A stretch of 64,000 nt of DNA from Isochrysis galbana (Eukaryota > Haptophyta > Isochrysidales > Isochrysidaceae), in the NCBI GenBank assembly GCA_018136815.1, contig CM030936.1, positions 5,555,774-5,619,773 on the forward strand, in the 5' to 3' direction. The notes under the pieces were generated by a model that did no database searches, was not told the origin of the DNA, and saw only the letters and a list, made by a program, of their open reading frames with translations. The number at the start of each line of letters is the position of its first letter. Position 1 is the first letter of the stretch. Positions 9,787-22,900 of the stretch are shown here, piece by piece. The position numbers and the translations under genes are program-made.

Positions 9787-10320
9787 GACGGTTATAATGT
9801 CTCGCCCGTGCGCACGTTGCAACGATTTGAACACAGCTTACCGTTCAAGGTCCAATCTTGCACGTTGTCGTGCCAACGCCGGATGACGTCTCAGGATCCC
9901 TAGTCGGGTTCTGACCGTTGAGTGATGCTGGATCGCAAAGTGTATGATTTGCCCATATTCTTGCACTTACACAGGCCACATTCTCTTCAAATGCACGACA
10001 AAGCTTCCAAGTTGCTGATGTATCTGTCGCAACAGTTGGGCTGTTGGACATTTGGCATTTGGGGTATGGTCATGTTAATGGCAAATGGCAGGAAGTTGAT
10101 CAAGCTTGGTCGAGTTAGGGTCGAGAGGGGAGGACCAAGGCATTTGGAGCATAGCTGGGTGGACTTCACCTCTTACACCCCTCTGCACCCTAGCAGCATC
10201 ATATTATACTCGCTACATATAGTATGACATATATCATACATCTATAGTCAATAGATAGGTGTAGGTGTAGGTAGGCGTAGGGACCTAGCACCTAGCACCT
10301 AGTAGACAGAGAAAATTTGG
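9787..10320. other. Intergenic, no gene recognised
   Basis: This holds the 3' flank of the small plastid-type gene and an AT-rich low-complexity patch with GTAGGTGTAGGTAGG and CCTAGCACCTAGCACC repeats. No coding signal was found. Confidence 0.4.
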
Positions 10321-10576
10321 TTAAAAATAGTAACAGCCCCCCCTGGCTTTCTCATAGTGGGTACCCCCCGGCTTTCTCAATGTGGGTACGACGGGCCAAG
10401 GCGGGCGTAGTCAGGCGGGCCTGTGGGGAGAGGAATGGGTCGCCAGCAGGGCTGTGTGCTCCTCGCAAGCCATCAGGCGTGCCAGGAGAGTGGGTGGATC
10501 CTCCCCCATGGCAGGGGAGGAGTGAAGAGAGGGGGGGTTCGTGCCCCCCCAGGGCGAACTAAGTATAAATTTAGTT
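10321..10576 (-). mobile_element. T-tailed hairpin retroposon, short copy
   Basis: The right end is the family's terminal hairpin AACTAAG-TATAAA-TTTAGTT (10557-10576). The adjoining 190 bases match the cores at 28757-28937, 47060-47252 and 54345-54532, including the 9-bp hairpin CTCCTCGCA...TGCCAGGAG (10459-10488, one mismatch) and the CCCCCATGGCAGGGGAGGAG segment. The A-rich left side is poorly preserved and no target duplication is evident, so the left limit is approximate. Confidence 0.65.
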
Positions 10577-10902
10577 GTTGGTGTTGAGATAAAACCATAG
10601 CAAAAACTATAAGCTAGCATGCAAGTGCAAGTATGCATATACGATGTCAAATTGTTTACGTATTCGAGAAGGAATCGTACTGAATCCGAGGCAGAATTTA
10701 CAAGTGGTGGGATCCAAGACCAACCCGACGGAGACCATTCCGACGAGTCACAGTCGCTCCCGGGTCGTCGTAGAAGCTAGGAGACGCCACACCAGCCCTC
10801 GATTCAGTGTCAATCCAATGCGGACAAAACTTGGTCGACGCCGATGTTTCGCTGCCGTTGAAACTCCAAAAAATTGGTATGTTGTAGGTTGCTATAGAAT
10901 AC

Positions 10903-13900
10903 CTACAGAAACCCGCTCATACTCGTTCCGAGATGCTCTGGCCCGTCCTCGGATGGGACCTCGCGCAATCTCGGCAGCGGAATCGAAACCGTGTGTGTGC
11001 GATCGTGTGCAGTGTTGCATGGGATTGAACATCTGTCGTCCTCTTGAATCGAGGATGAGATCCCACTCATGTCGTCAGTAGGAGTAGCCGCGTAAGGATG
11101 GTCAAGCGCGGCGCGGATGCCGGTGGTGCGATTGCAACAAGAGAAAATTTCAGCGCCTTGGGAATCGTCTATGGGAAGCATAAGCCTGCGCCGCGGGTAC
11201 GGCCGCAGGACACCATCAGGGCCAATCACACGAGGTTGACGCACCCGGAGCGCAGCGCCCGTGTATCTCTCTCGGCCTCCCGTCGGGGTTACGCGTTTCG
11301 CGTCGGCAGCGATGCCCTCCGACGCCTTTGAGACGAGCGAACCGACTCCGCCGACAGGTTTTGCGACCAGACCCAAAAGACCCTGCGCAGCTCCCTTCCA
11401 GAATCCCGCTTGGCCCCCCTCGATGGCTCCTCGGATAGGGAGTTCGACCATTCCCGCAACGCCACCTAGCATACCATCTCCAAGCGCACGCATTCCGACG
11501 CGAAACCCTTCGTTAGCGTTGCGAACTGCCGCCTGTTGCACGAGCGCCCGACGCTCGTTGTACCAAGGATCCAGAGATACGGCTCCTGAGACGTTGGAGA
11601 TGCCGCCGGCAAGATTGGAAATGAGGGTCAGGGCTCCCACAGCGGTTCCTCCAGCGACACCACCAGCAAAGGTGGTAGTGCCCTCCCTGAAACCCTTGAA
11701 CCCCTTTTCCCGACGACGGAGTGAAGATACTCCACGCGAGACGTCTTTCAGTACCGTCGATGGGTTGCCGAAAGCGTCCAGACTCCCAAGAATGCGGTAC
11801 ACTTGCTGCACACACTCTTGAGAGTAGTGCGAAGCGACTGCAGCGGAGAGGACATCGACAGACTCGAACAGCCGCTCGGTGAGCTCAAGGCTGTCAAGTC
11901 GGAGCTCTGAATCATGTAGGGAGACAAGCGAACGAGCGAGGCCGAGGAGATTGTTCGTCGGATGGAAGGGTTGGAGCGCAGGCTCGTGGCAAAGCGGCGA
12001 AAGATTTACGGAGACCACCACGCGTACCGGTGCGATTTCGAGATGCTTGACATATACTTCGTCAGCTATCGGTGGCGTCGCTCCTGTGAACCGTTGCTGA
12101 AGTGCAGCAGTGGCAGCAACGGGCGAAGAGCGCTCCACGCAGTCCGGAGGGAAAGATTTGGGAGGATGAGAAAGGGGGGCACTTTGCGCCAAGCTGCTCG
12201 CTTCATATTGGTCCCATATCGACAAGGCGAAGCGGAGCACTCTGGCCGCGGTGTTTTGCTCGATAGCCAAACGAAGAGGTGTCACTCGCACGCGCACATA
12301 CTCGAGGAATGCGAGCTGGAGCCATGCCGAAGATCGGCAAAATTCAAGTCGCAAGGTATCCGCGGACTGATTTGACACCGGCGACACCGTTGGGCTAAGA
12401 TTTGAAGAAGAATTATCCTCAAGGCTACTGAATCCAAGATTGCTGCCAACAGAATCTCTGAAAGGCTGCGTGGACGCCTCTCGAGAACCTGGTATAGATG
12501 AAGGGGATGTTGAATCTAGAGGTGCAAGAATCACCGGGAAGCGAGTGTGCTTCAGCGATGAGTCGAGCTGCACGTGCCCGAGCAAGAACTCAGCTCTCTG
12601 TCTGGCATCCCATTGCAAAGCCAACACCCTTACATCTCGCATCGCTAGATGTAGCACCTCGCGTGGTTCCTCGTCAATCAATGAGATGCCAACCTGTCGA
12701 AGATTGACGCGCAAGGCAAAGCACGATCCGTGCTCTATGCGTTTGCCTACCCCGTCGCCATCGCCATCGCCCGCGGCGCAATTTGTGGCTACGTTCCCTT
12801 CGGTAGCAGAAGTGCCCTCAATAGATGCGAGAGACTCATCCCAAATCTGAAGCTCTCGGAGGGGCCCAAGTGCAACCACTTTTGCATGTAGCACGAGGGC
12901 GGACGCGGCGGCTCTAGAGGCAGCGCGAGAAGCTGAACCAGCACGAGAGCGCAACGTCGCGCGCAGCAGCATCAGGCGCGCCTCTTGACTTCCTGTAGCG
13001 CATCGATCGAGAGGCAAGAGTCCAGCTCGGTCTTGACGAAGCGGGTCTGCACCGGCTTCGAGTAATAGTGCAATACAAAGAACGGAGCCGCAGCGCGCAG
13101 CGCAATGGAGTGGTCGCATGGCGAGCTTGTTTGTGGCAGAAATATTAGGCGAGGCGCCCGCTCGCAAAAGGGTTTGTGCCATCTCCGCATCGCCGATTGC
13201 GCAAGCACGATGCAGCGAGCTCATACCACCTTCATCCAAGGAATCAGGATCAGCCCCTTGAGCCAACAAGTACGCTACCCGCGTTGGCCGATCTGCCACA
13301 ACCGCATGCACGAGAGCCGGACGCGAAACCAGCGGTCCTCTACGATTCACGCGAGAACGCCACTCGGCCTCGGCGAGCACGAGATCACGTTGGACGCAGC
13401 TCACCGGCGCAAAAGAGGCTGCTGTTCGACCGTCCGAGCACCGGGCAGTGGGATTCGCTCCGGCTGAAAGCAAGAAGCGGATTATCGTGCGTGCTCTGGG
13501 GGCTGAGCGACAGCTCGCCGCAACATGCAAGGGACGGCGGCGGAGGCCATCACGGGTCGGCAGCTCGACATTGCCACCTGCACGAAGAAGCAGGTGCACT
13601 TGAGCTGGGCGGCCGAGCTCGCACGCCCAATGCAGAGCGCTCATTCCACGCGCATCACATGCGTCAGGCGAGACCTTAGCGCCCAACAGCGACTTCACGC
13701 GAGGTCTATCATCGATTTGGATGGCATCTAATAGCGCTGCCTCCCATCTCATAGCCGTGCCCGATGATAAAGAAGTCGATGCGTTTGTACTAGAAACCGG
13801 CGACAAAGGCTCGCGAAGGTCGGCAGTGGAGGAGGGCAATGACGTAACGCGACGACCATTACGGCTACGCAGGCGCTTCCCGCGGCGATAGAGCGCTCCT

Positions 13901-16900
13901 ATAGGAGTCTGGAGATTAACATCACTAGCGCATGAATTTTCGCGGTTCGCCTGCGGAGTCAACACTCCAAGCTTTGCCTTTCCGCACGATCCTACACTAG
14001 GGATCTCTTTCGCGTACGACGATTTTGCCTCGGAAGACTTTTGGGCTGCTTCTCCCCGGTCCACCTTGCCCTCATTACGTCGAGGTTCTTTACTGGCCAT
14101 TATCGCAACCCTGCCACCCGCCTCCTTACTTGCTGTGCTTGCGGCAGCCAATGCAGCAGCTCCGCGTGACGCAGCGCGTGCAAGCAGTCTCCAACCGCTG
14201 GACGGCTCGCTAGTTGCGAGAGGAGACACAAACGACCCCACGTGTACTTGCGCTGCGACATCTCCATCTAGCGCACCAACGAGATTCTCAACCGAATCCG
14301 TGTTGACTCCCGAGATCGGAGGAGCTTTAGAAGCAGACAAGACTGCCCGCATTCGATCAAGGGCTTTCTGACGATCCCGTAACCGTGTGAAGCAAATTTG
14401 TTCAATGCACTGAGAACGTTCGACCATCCCGCAAGGATGCGAATCCGTCAGGCAAAGTTCAAGCACTAGTTCTCCCGGCGTTGGACCCGCACTGATGGTT
14501 CGCACTTGGCTCAACGGGATGGGGAAAAGACTAGCCCATGACCCGTCGAGCCCGAAGGTCTCAGGCGCCGCCTGCACGGCTGCCGTTGCGCCGGCACGAG
14601 CTAGCCTCAAAGCTGGAGCGGCTGCTCGGCGGCTGCGCTCAACAAGTCCCCCTCCAGATCTGTCTTTTCCTTCCGGAGGTTGGGCGAATAACGGTACAAA
14701 TCCAATGTGGCGCGAAGTAAGGCAAAGCCACCCAGACTGCACCCAGGTAGTGTCACCTCGCCTCACCCCTCCCGTCTTAAGGATATTGTCGCTTTCTCTC
14801 AAGACGAGCGAAGCGCCGATCGTGAGCAGGACGGTTTCGTGTTGTGGCCTGGCAAGGCGACGGACACTTACCCGCTGTGGCTCAAGCTTCAGGTCTGGAC
14901 AACGACCAACGCACTCCATTGCGTAGCCTCCGCTATCTGTACCTGGTGCCGTGAATTGCCATTCTCCCCCATCATCTTGCACGTGTGTTTGTATGAGGTG
15001 ACGACCGTGGGGATCATCCCACGTGTAGGGACACGACTCACCAGGACCTAACACTTCCCAATCACCATTGGCGCCATGCTGCCGGAAGGCGAGTAGCAGC
15101 GACGAGTCGTTTCGCAGTCGATAAGGTAAACGCGTCGCCGGACGCAGAAGCGCTACTTTGGTTCCATGCTCATTTATGCCAATTGTGAGCTGGAAATGCA
15201 ACGGTGAGCTATTGGGGCTCATTGACGATGGCCACAGCTTGAGCACAGCATCAGCATCGGGAGAGAAGGGTGCGCACCAAGCGAACTGCCCATCGTGCGT
15301 TCGCACGCTGACCATGGCTAGCCCGTGGTCATCCTTCCAGTGCCAACGCACGGGCACGGGCTCGCCACTCGAAGGCAGGAGGTGTATGTGGGAGGCACGC
15401 CTCGCAAGGAGCTGTAACGAGCTACCAGCCGTCTGGGTCCACTCGAGGTCGATTCCCGTCTGGTTTCGAAGTACGCATCTATCACTCACAACGACCACGG
15501 TTGCACCCGCTCCGGCGAGAGGGCCACTCGCAGCCGCGACCGATACTACTATAGGGGCGAGGGACCCATCTGCACACGGTAGGACGAGCTCACGCTGATG
15601 ACCAACGGCGCGAATGGAGAAGGCTGCGGAGGCTGTCTCGCCAGGGCGAAGCCCACATCTATTTTCGCCGCGCGGGCGATTTGGGCTCTTATTGCTTTCA
15701 GCCCATTCAATAAAAGCAGAGTGCGGAGAGCTAGTACTCAAGCAACACATGCTTGTTTTATCGTCCTTCTTGCGGTCAGGAAGATCGAAAATCTGGTCCG
15801 GGTCGGGTCGATTTGCTGAACGTGCATGTGCAACAGCCAAGATTGACATGCGCGCATCGTGAAGGGAGACATCAACCGAGGAGTGGTTGCGCAACCAATG
15901 CGCGGCGGAAATTGTTAAAGTATAGGTGCCTGCATCACCTGCGCGCACCCGAACAACAAGCTTGAGAGCACGCATCGAGCTTCCTTGCGTTGGGTGAAGT
16001 ACACAAGAAGCCTCGAAATCGCCCGCCTCGCTCGGGGGAAGAAGCAAGATTTGGCCGCTCAAACAGCCACTGCCCATAGTTTCCGAGACACCAGCTGTAT
16101 CATGATAGTCCTCAACATCTCCTGCGCCAATGCTGATCAACAAATGGAGCGGTTGCATTAGGTGGACAGAGTGCAACGGTTGTGATCGTCCGGAGTCTAG
16201 TTGAATACGCGCTAACTGTTGCGTTGGTGCCACAGCAGATACCCCGCCGATGCTCATGCTTCGGTGCAAGCGGCCGCCCGAAGATTTTCGGCGATCGTTA
16301 GGCAGCTTAGGTGATGTTGCCAAGAGCCGCGTTCGTTCGCCGATGGGCTCTGTGACTGAAGAGGGCGCATGTAGAGCAGACCGTAGCCAATCTTCAACCC
16401 CAATTTTTGCTCTTGATGCGGTGGCGCGGAGGGGAGTTGCACCTGGCTGAAAATCTGGCATCTGCTTGAGCTCTAATACGACGACACATGGGAGCATATT
16501 TTCGACGAGCAGCGGAGGGCGCAGCACTACTCGTCGTGGCCTCCAAAGCGCAAGCCCGCTCGCCCATTGTTGACGCGCAACCGCCCGCACCTCACATATT
16601 TGATGGAGAACTTCGTCACGATCCTTGATCAATCCGGAAAACAAAAGCCTCTTGCCGGAATCGAGCTGTACCTCAATGGAAGGAAGATTGCTTCTCGGCC
16701 GTACAGCTGCGATATCGTCCAGCCGTATTTTCGCCGTAATAGATCGCATGCCCGCATGATAACAGAGATAATTTGGTGTGAGGAATAACCAGCAAGGAGC
16801 TGGCATTCTCTCATTGAGCACGCAGGGCCACGATCCGAGTAGCATCTCCGAAGCAGGCAGCTCAAAGCGTGCGAGCTGGGCCTCAAAAGATGGTTGCCTT

Positions 16901-19900
16901 CCACCCACTACGCGACTGGGTGCGCCAGTCGTACTTGTATTCTTTAGAGGCACGAATTCCAGGGACACGCAACATGTCCAGTACGGGTTGTCAGCACGGA
17001 TGCAAGCGTGGGAAACATGCTCACATGTAACCACGGCGGTGTCCCCTGAGCGATCGCAGGTAAGTGACGCCCAAGAGTGTTGAGACTCCAAGAGCGACTC
17101 AACGTCGTCCTCACCTTTGCTGATGTCCGTTGGTGCCGGTCTTATCTCGAGAGAGCGGCATGCAGCTTCAGAACCAAGGTGCGTAAGGGCGATCGGTAGA
17201 GCGCTTGCTTCACCGGCGTCGAGTCTGAATGTTGGTCCGCCAGATGTACCTGGAACGGGAGCAGTACTGCTAGCGCGCCCAATCTCGTCCACCTCGCCTG
17301 TGACTCGCAGCTCCAATGCTAGTGCAGTGTGATTCACTACTTCCACGACGCTCTTCACGGTCAACGTGCGTTTGCCGCGTCGGATAGCAACGTCTAAGAG
17401 GATGCCCGCAGGAGGCGAGAGCCCTCGTTCAATTTGTACCGGTTGCACCCGCGCTTGCAGCGCATGGATTGTCGGCTTTAATAGCGCACTACGGTGCACC
17501 TCTGGAGTGAGCATCACGACTGAAAGACCCAGCTTCCCAATTGAAGCTTCGATTGGTTTGTACGCACTGCCAACCAAGAGCGTCACAACTCCGCTGCGTT
17601 GCATTACTGTGCTATTTTCAATTGCGGCTCCAAGGCCTCGACTAAGCTCGTCCTCTAGTGCACAGCCACGATTTCCTGCCGAATTCATGCTGATTTTCAT
17701 CGGCACTGCACATGAGGCATCGGCGTACTTTTGGCAGACACGGTTGCGGAAGTCATAAGGGCTCATCCTCTCCGACGGCTGGCCAGATGCTAAGGCGCTT
17801 AAGTGCTGCAACCATGGCGCACGCTCCTCAGCTGTGTTGGAGCATAGCGCCATGGTGTGGCTCATCGTAGCGAGCTCGAAAGTGAACTCCGATGGTGGCG
17901 AGTCCTCAGAGGATGGTGAAGTAACCTTCCTGAGAGAAGCCAAGGGAATGCGCCCACGGTAATGCCGAAGCTTATAGTCAGAGAAAAAGCGAAGCTGGTC
18001 GGGGAGGAGGAGCACAAAACGACGAAACCACCCCTTGCGCTCCCCGGCAAAAGAGCGTTCAGTACATAGCCGGTATAGCCAGCCACAGTGCACGAGCTTT
18101 GGAAGCGTCGCTTCCCACAACAAAGAGCGTATCGTGACGCCCGAACGCGTGCGCCACGTCGCCAATTCCACGGGCAGCGCCCAAGGCTGCTCGAGAGCTC
18201 CTACTTTCTCCTCGCGAGCCACGATCGGAGAGGCGCCGGCATGCAAGAGCGCCTGTACGATCGACCTCGGGCCTGTCGCTGCAGCAATGTGCAATGGCGT
18301 AGTCCCAGCACCGGTGCGATGATTGACTGTCGCCCCAGCCTCCAACAAGAGTCCCACAATCTCAAGATACCGGCGAGAGCAAGCAAGTGATAGTGCTGTG
18401 TGGCTACCGTCAGCGGAATTCGGGTCAGCTTTCGTCGCAAGAAGTGAACGACACATGTTGACCATTCCACGCTCAATGGCACCTAGTAGCTCGGCCGAGT
18501 TGAAACGCAGCGAGCTGTCGCCCCGAACAGCATCGTTCAGCGCAGAATAAAGAGTTGCTTGTACATCCGGCGTGCAGTAAGCCAATACCGCCGGGGTGCG
18601 TCCTTCTGCATCGGCTTGCATTGGGTTAGCTCCCGCCTGTAGTAGGAGCTGCACACAAGGAAGACTACGGCTCAATGCTGCAAAATGAAGAGGGCGCATT
18701 CGCAGCTTCTCGCCGCTCACCATCTCGACGTCTGCATTGGCAGACAGAAGAATACGTATAATTGCGATGTGAGCCTGCTTTGCTGCCATGTGGAGCGCGC
18801 CCCGTCCGCGAGAGTCGACAGAATGGACATCAGCGGAGCGATGCAATAGCTCAAGGACAAGGCTTGCGTTGCCTACTCTCGCGGCGGCGACAATCTCCTC
18901 GCAATTGGCCGTCTGGGCTACGTCGTGACGACACGCTGAATTGAACGGAATCGAGAGGTCCCCCTTGTTGCTTGCCGCGGAGAAGGCAATTTGGCGGCCC
19001 GGAGTGATGGTCAGCGGCAGGGAGTGCATTGATTCACCAACTGCCATCTGCTCCATGTTAGTCTTGTCGGTGCCGTAGAAAGCGTCGTCCACTTGTCCTG
19101 AATTTGTGCTCTCCCTTCCATTGTGGTGGACCACACACGAGCCGTGGGCCGAAAGCGAGAGCGGGATTTCGGTGAGATTCAAGACGGCATATGATGTTTC
19201 CACATCGGCATCCATTTCCTTGGCAGTAATCCCACCTGGGACGTGCCCGGTCGCTAGTGCATTAGTGCCTGAGGCAATGAGTGAACCGGTAGAGAGAAAA
19301 GAGCAGAGCAACGCGTGGGTGATGTTGAGCTCAAGCGGTTGATCTGACGCAATAGACAATTCGTATGGCCGCTGAGTTGTCACCTCAGGTGTAGAACCTG
19401 TCGATGGTCCAAGCGCTGACGGCTCTTGCCTACGCCAATTTGCATAGAGCTGCCAGGGCTCGGCGATTGGCTCCCAAAGTCCGTGTGCCGGATTGAAGAA
19501 TAGTAGCTCCAACTCGAGCGCCATCTCTACAGAGCACTCGAATGCAGCGGCGTTGCAATGGGCGGTATCCCGACTCGACGCTTTATCAGTGGACGAGTCG
19601 CGGTGATCTGCAACCGAGGAGCTGCCATCGGCACTTGCGGGCTCCGTTTCAGAGCAAATAGGCATACACACCTCATGGTCATGAGGAACATGCTCTTCGT
19701 CCAAGAAAAGTACAACATCAGCGCTAAGGCGATGCACGTTAGCCTCATAGAGTGGAAGCAACGAGCCAGCCGAGTCATCACTTAACCGCAACCTTATGGC
19801 TGTCGCGTTCACTGACACACGTAGATGGGCACACGGGCGAGGGATACCGTTACTGCAATCATCTTGCTCGGCCGCCTCAACTCTCGATCCGACTGCACAA

Positions 19901-22900
19901 GTGGAATCGAGCCGTCTTGATGCAACTCCGCTAAGGAAGACGGAGCCAGCATCTTCTTCGCCTTCACTTTGTGCGCCGACGCTCCCTTCGCCGGAGGAAT
20001 CTTCGCTCAATGTCGCAGTGGAAACCCTCTCATCGAGGCTCCCGCTAGCAACACTCCCGCTATCACTACTATCGTCGTCGCCGCCTTGCAATAATCGAGA
20101 ATTTACCGCAAGAGAGGCTATGCTTCGCTCCTCCTGAAGCGATAACGAACGGGCTGGTCCAACAATATCGGGATTGACAGTGGCGACCTCAGGTGAAAAG
20201 ATCTGGACCAACTGCGACACCAAGTTCGTGACAAATAGACCTTCCCCATATGTTAGTGACAATGAGACTGTCGCGAGATCAACGTGTAACTCTGGTGGTG
20301 GCAAGCAATCCTGGGATACCGGGTTTGACTCGCCCAAAGCGTCATGGGTGCTCAGTCTCGAGAGCTCGTGATGACGGTCGAAACGAAAAGCGATATCGAT
20401 ATCGTCGAAAATGCTCCGATATCCATCACAAGCCATACGGCTCGAAAGTCGTGGATGAGCGCCGCCCACTAGCTTCGCATCTCGAGCGACCACAAGGCGT
20501 GAGTTCGAGACCCGCACCTGTACCGACTCGCACACGGTGTATTGGCATGTAGGCATATGGGCTTGACTGCTCTCGGTGGGTGCGGCAGGTTCCATGATCA
20601 CGGGCCCATCGACGTCTTTGTAAGACTTTGAAAACTTTCCTGTGTCTTCCGGAATACATTCACATGCATGATGTGGGCCGCGATATTCGAAATTATTCGT
20701 GAGCTCTACATCGGCCAGCTGAAGAAGTAGTGCATCGTTTGGCGCAGATGGGGACGGCAGCACAACCAAAGGTCCCTTTAGGATCAGAGATAGTGACGCA
20801 AGACACCGTTGCTCGTGCGTTGCCGCAGTGTGGGTTGCGCAAACAACCGCTGCAGACGCCTCTTCAAGAGCGGTATCCAACGCATCAGTGAGCGCGACAA
20901 AGCTTGCACGTGAGCACAATTCGATTCTGCGCACCAGCTGTGCCGGAAGGATCACGATGATGGGGTGTGCGAACATCGTGATCTCGTAGTCTGGCCGTAT
21001 CACAGGGCAAGCAGCATGCCGGTCGATGGGTCCAACGTACTCGGTTGATTGGCTTGCAACACACCCGTACATTTCGTCCCAGCAGCGAATCTCGAGGTGA
21101 GCCAAGGCGCTCCCCGGAACACCGACTTGGGAGCCGTGAGGAGATTCTTCGGTTGAGACGAAATCGCCGAATTCCTCGGCATCGAGCGACCCTCTCACCA
21201 AAGTGACTTCGGGCGAGTGATCACTTTCCCTCCCACAAAGTGAGAATGAGCCGACTGTGGCCCGGTAGTCGGCGCAATACCGTGAGAGTTCCACCTCGAA
21301 GCGCGGCTGAAGCACTTGGAGCTCACAAATGACGCTGTAGCATATCACCTCCGAATCCCCGATGTCATGATTAGAAGGATCCTGGTCGTAGAAATTGCCG
21401 GATGATGTGGTCTTGTCTTGCAGCAACACCGTCACAGGTCCCAAGCCTTGCAGCAACAGCGATACCGCAATCTTCTCATTTGCCCTCAAATCTGGTTGTG
21501 GCTTGTCGGGACCAACTTCTGAGTGCACAAGGCCTTCTTGGCATTTTGTTGCTGTTGATCGCGCCATTGGGTGGGATGGATCATTCGCAAAGTGACCTGT
21601 TTCCGTGGAGAGCCGACTCGTGCAAGGCGACGGGGATGCATCGAGCCCTTCGAATGGAGCCCGGGTGATGGCAGAGTATCGTGCCCAGGCAAAACTTAGC
21701 TGATAATATACCCAGAGGCCATTCGAGCATAGAGACTCCATAGCAGCCGGGGAGATGGTCAGTGTCACACTACCAATGTGCCCGTCCACGCTGAGAGTTG
21801 CGCGCGACATCGCATATTCGGGCGATCCAGGGGTATATGTTGCGACACAGCTACTTATCGCCGGCACAAATTGTTGGCCGGACTCCGCCCGTTGTAGAAA
21901 TCGGAGCTCATCTGCAAGGTGCGACTCCCGATTCAAGGCTGGTCCTGATGGAGTTGACGGCTCTCGCTCACGACTGAGGCCAACTTTGTACAGGCCTCTA
22001 GACAGTTGCATGGTCTCCTTTGCTAGGAGAGGGCTGACCAACCTCTCTGTAGGCATCGACCGGGTACCATGAATATGCAGCAATGGAACTAAACGATACT
22101 GCCTAGTGGCCACGTTGCCTGTCGAACCGACGGGCTCAGCGACACCGCAACAAGCGTGCACATCGGCCGAGCTGAACACAAGCTGAGCGTCATGCAAGCG
22201 AGTACACATCTCGCAGCGAAGGCTCCCTATCGCAAATTGAAGCAGTGGAGCGCCCTCGTACCGACCGATCTGTCCTCTAGATGGCATGCCGCCTGACCGA
22301 GAGCCACCCGGCCGCCGGCGTGAATTAGAGGAGAGACCTGATGCTGAGCTCAACAAGGCAACTTCTATTCCGGGCATTAATATGAGCATCTCCACTTGTC
22401 TGCGAAGAAGCTCGGGGGAAGCGGTTCGAACTGACGATTCGGGATGCAGCGATTTCGCCTCCCTCATCGAGTGAGCTGAAGCACTACCATTCCGTGAGAG
22501 GCCACCTCCAACTTTAGTTTCGCGCACCACCGCGGGATGGGACGGATGGTCGTCTTGCCGGTGCTCCCGATCGCTTGCGAGTGCTCCATACCCAAAGTTT
22601 ACGCTCGGAATCCCCTGCATCGCGGCGCACCCGGAAAGCCACTGTCGAGCCTCGGAGCGGCTGCGTGCAATAAGGCGCACGCTCCACTCAATGCCCGCCT
22701 TTGAGACGGCGCCGCCCAGTGCGGTGATCCCCGTACGCCGCGTTAGCCGAAGCGCCGTGGGGCCATCTGGCTCGAGTTCTGAATCAACCACACGGACATG
22801 GCGCACTGATCCATCTCGCGAGGTGTATGACAACCATCCCCGGGACGCCGAGACAAAACAAATGCCCAATGATGATGAGGAAGTGTGCCCCGCGATCCGG

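Noticed and set aside
10644-11081. 145-codon plus frame overlapping the VPS13 3' end
   Set aside because: Half of it is antisense to the VPS13 C-terminus and the rest lacks recognisable sequence.
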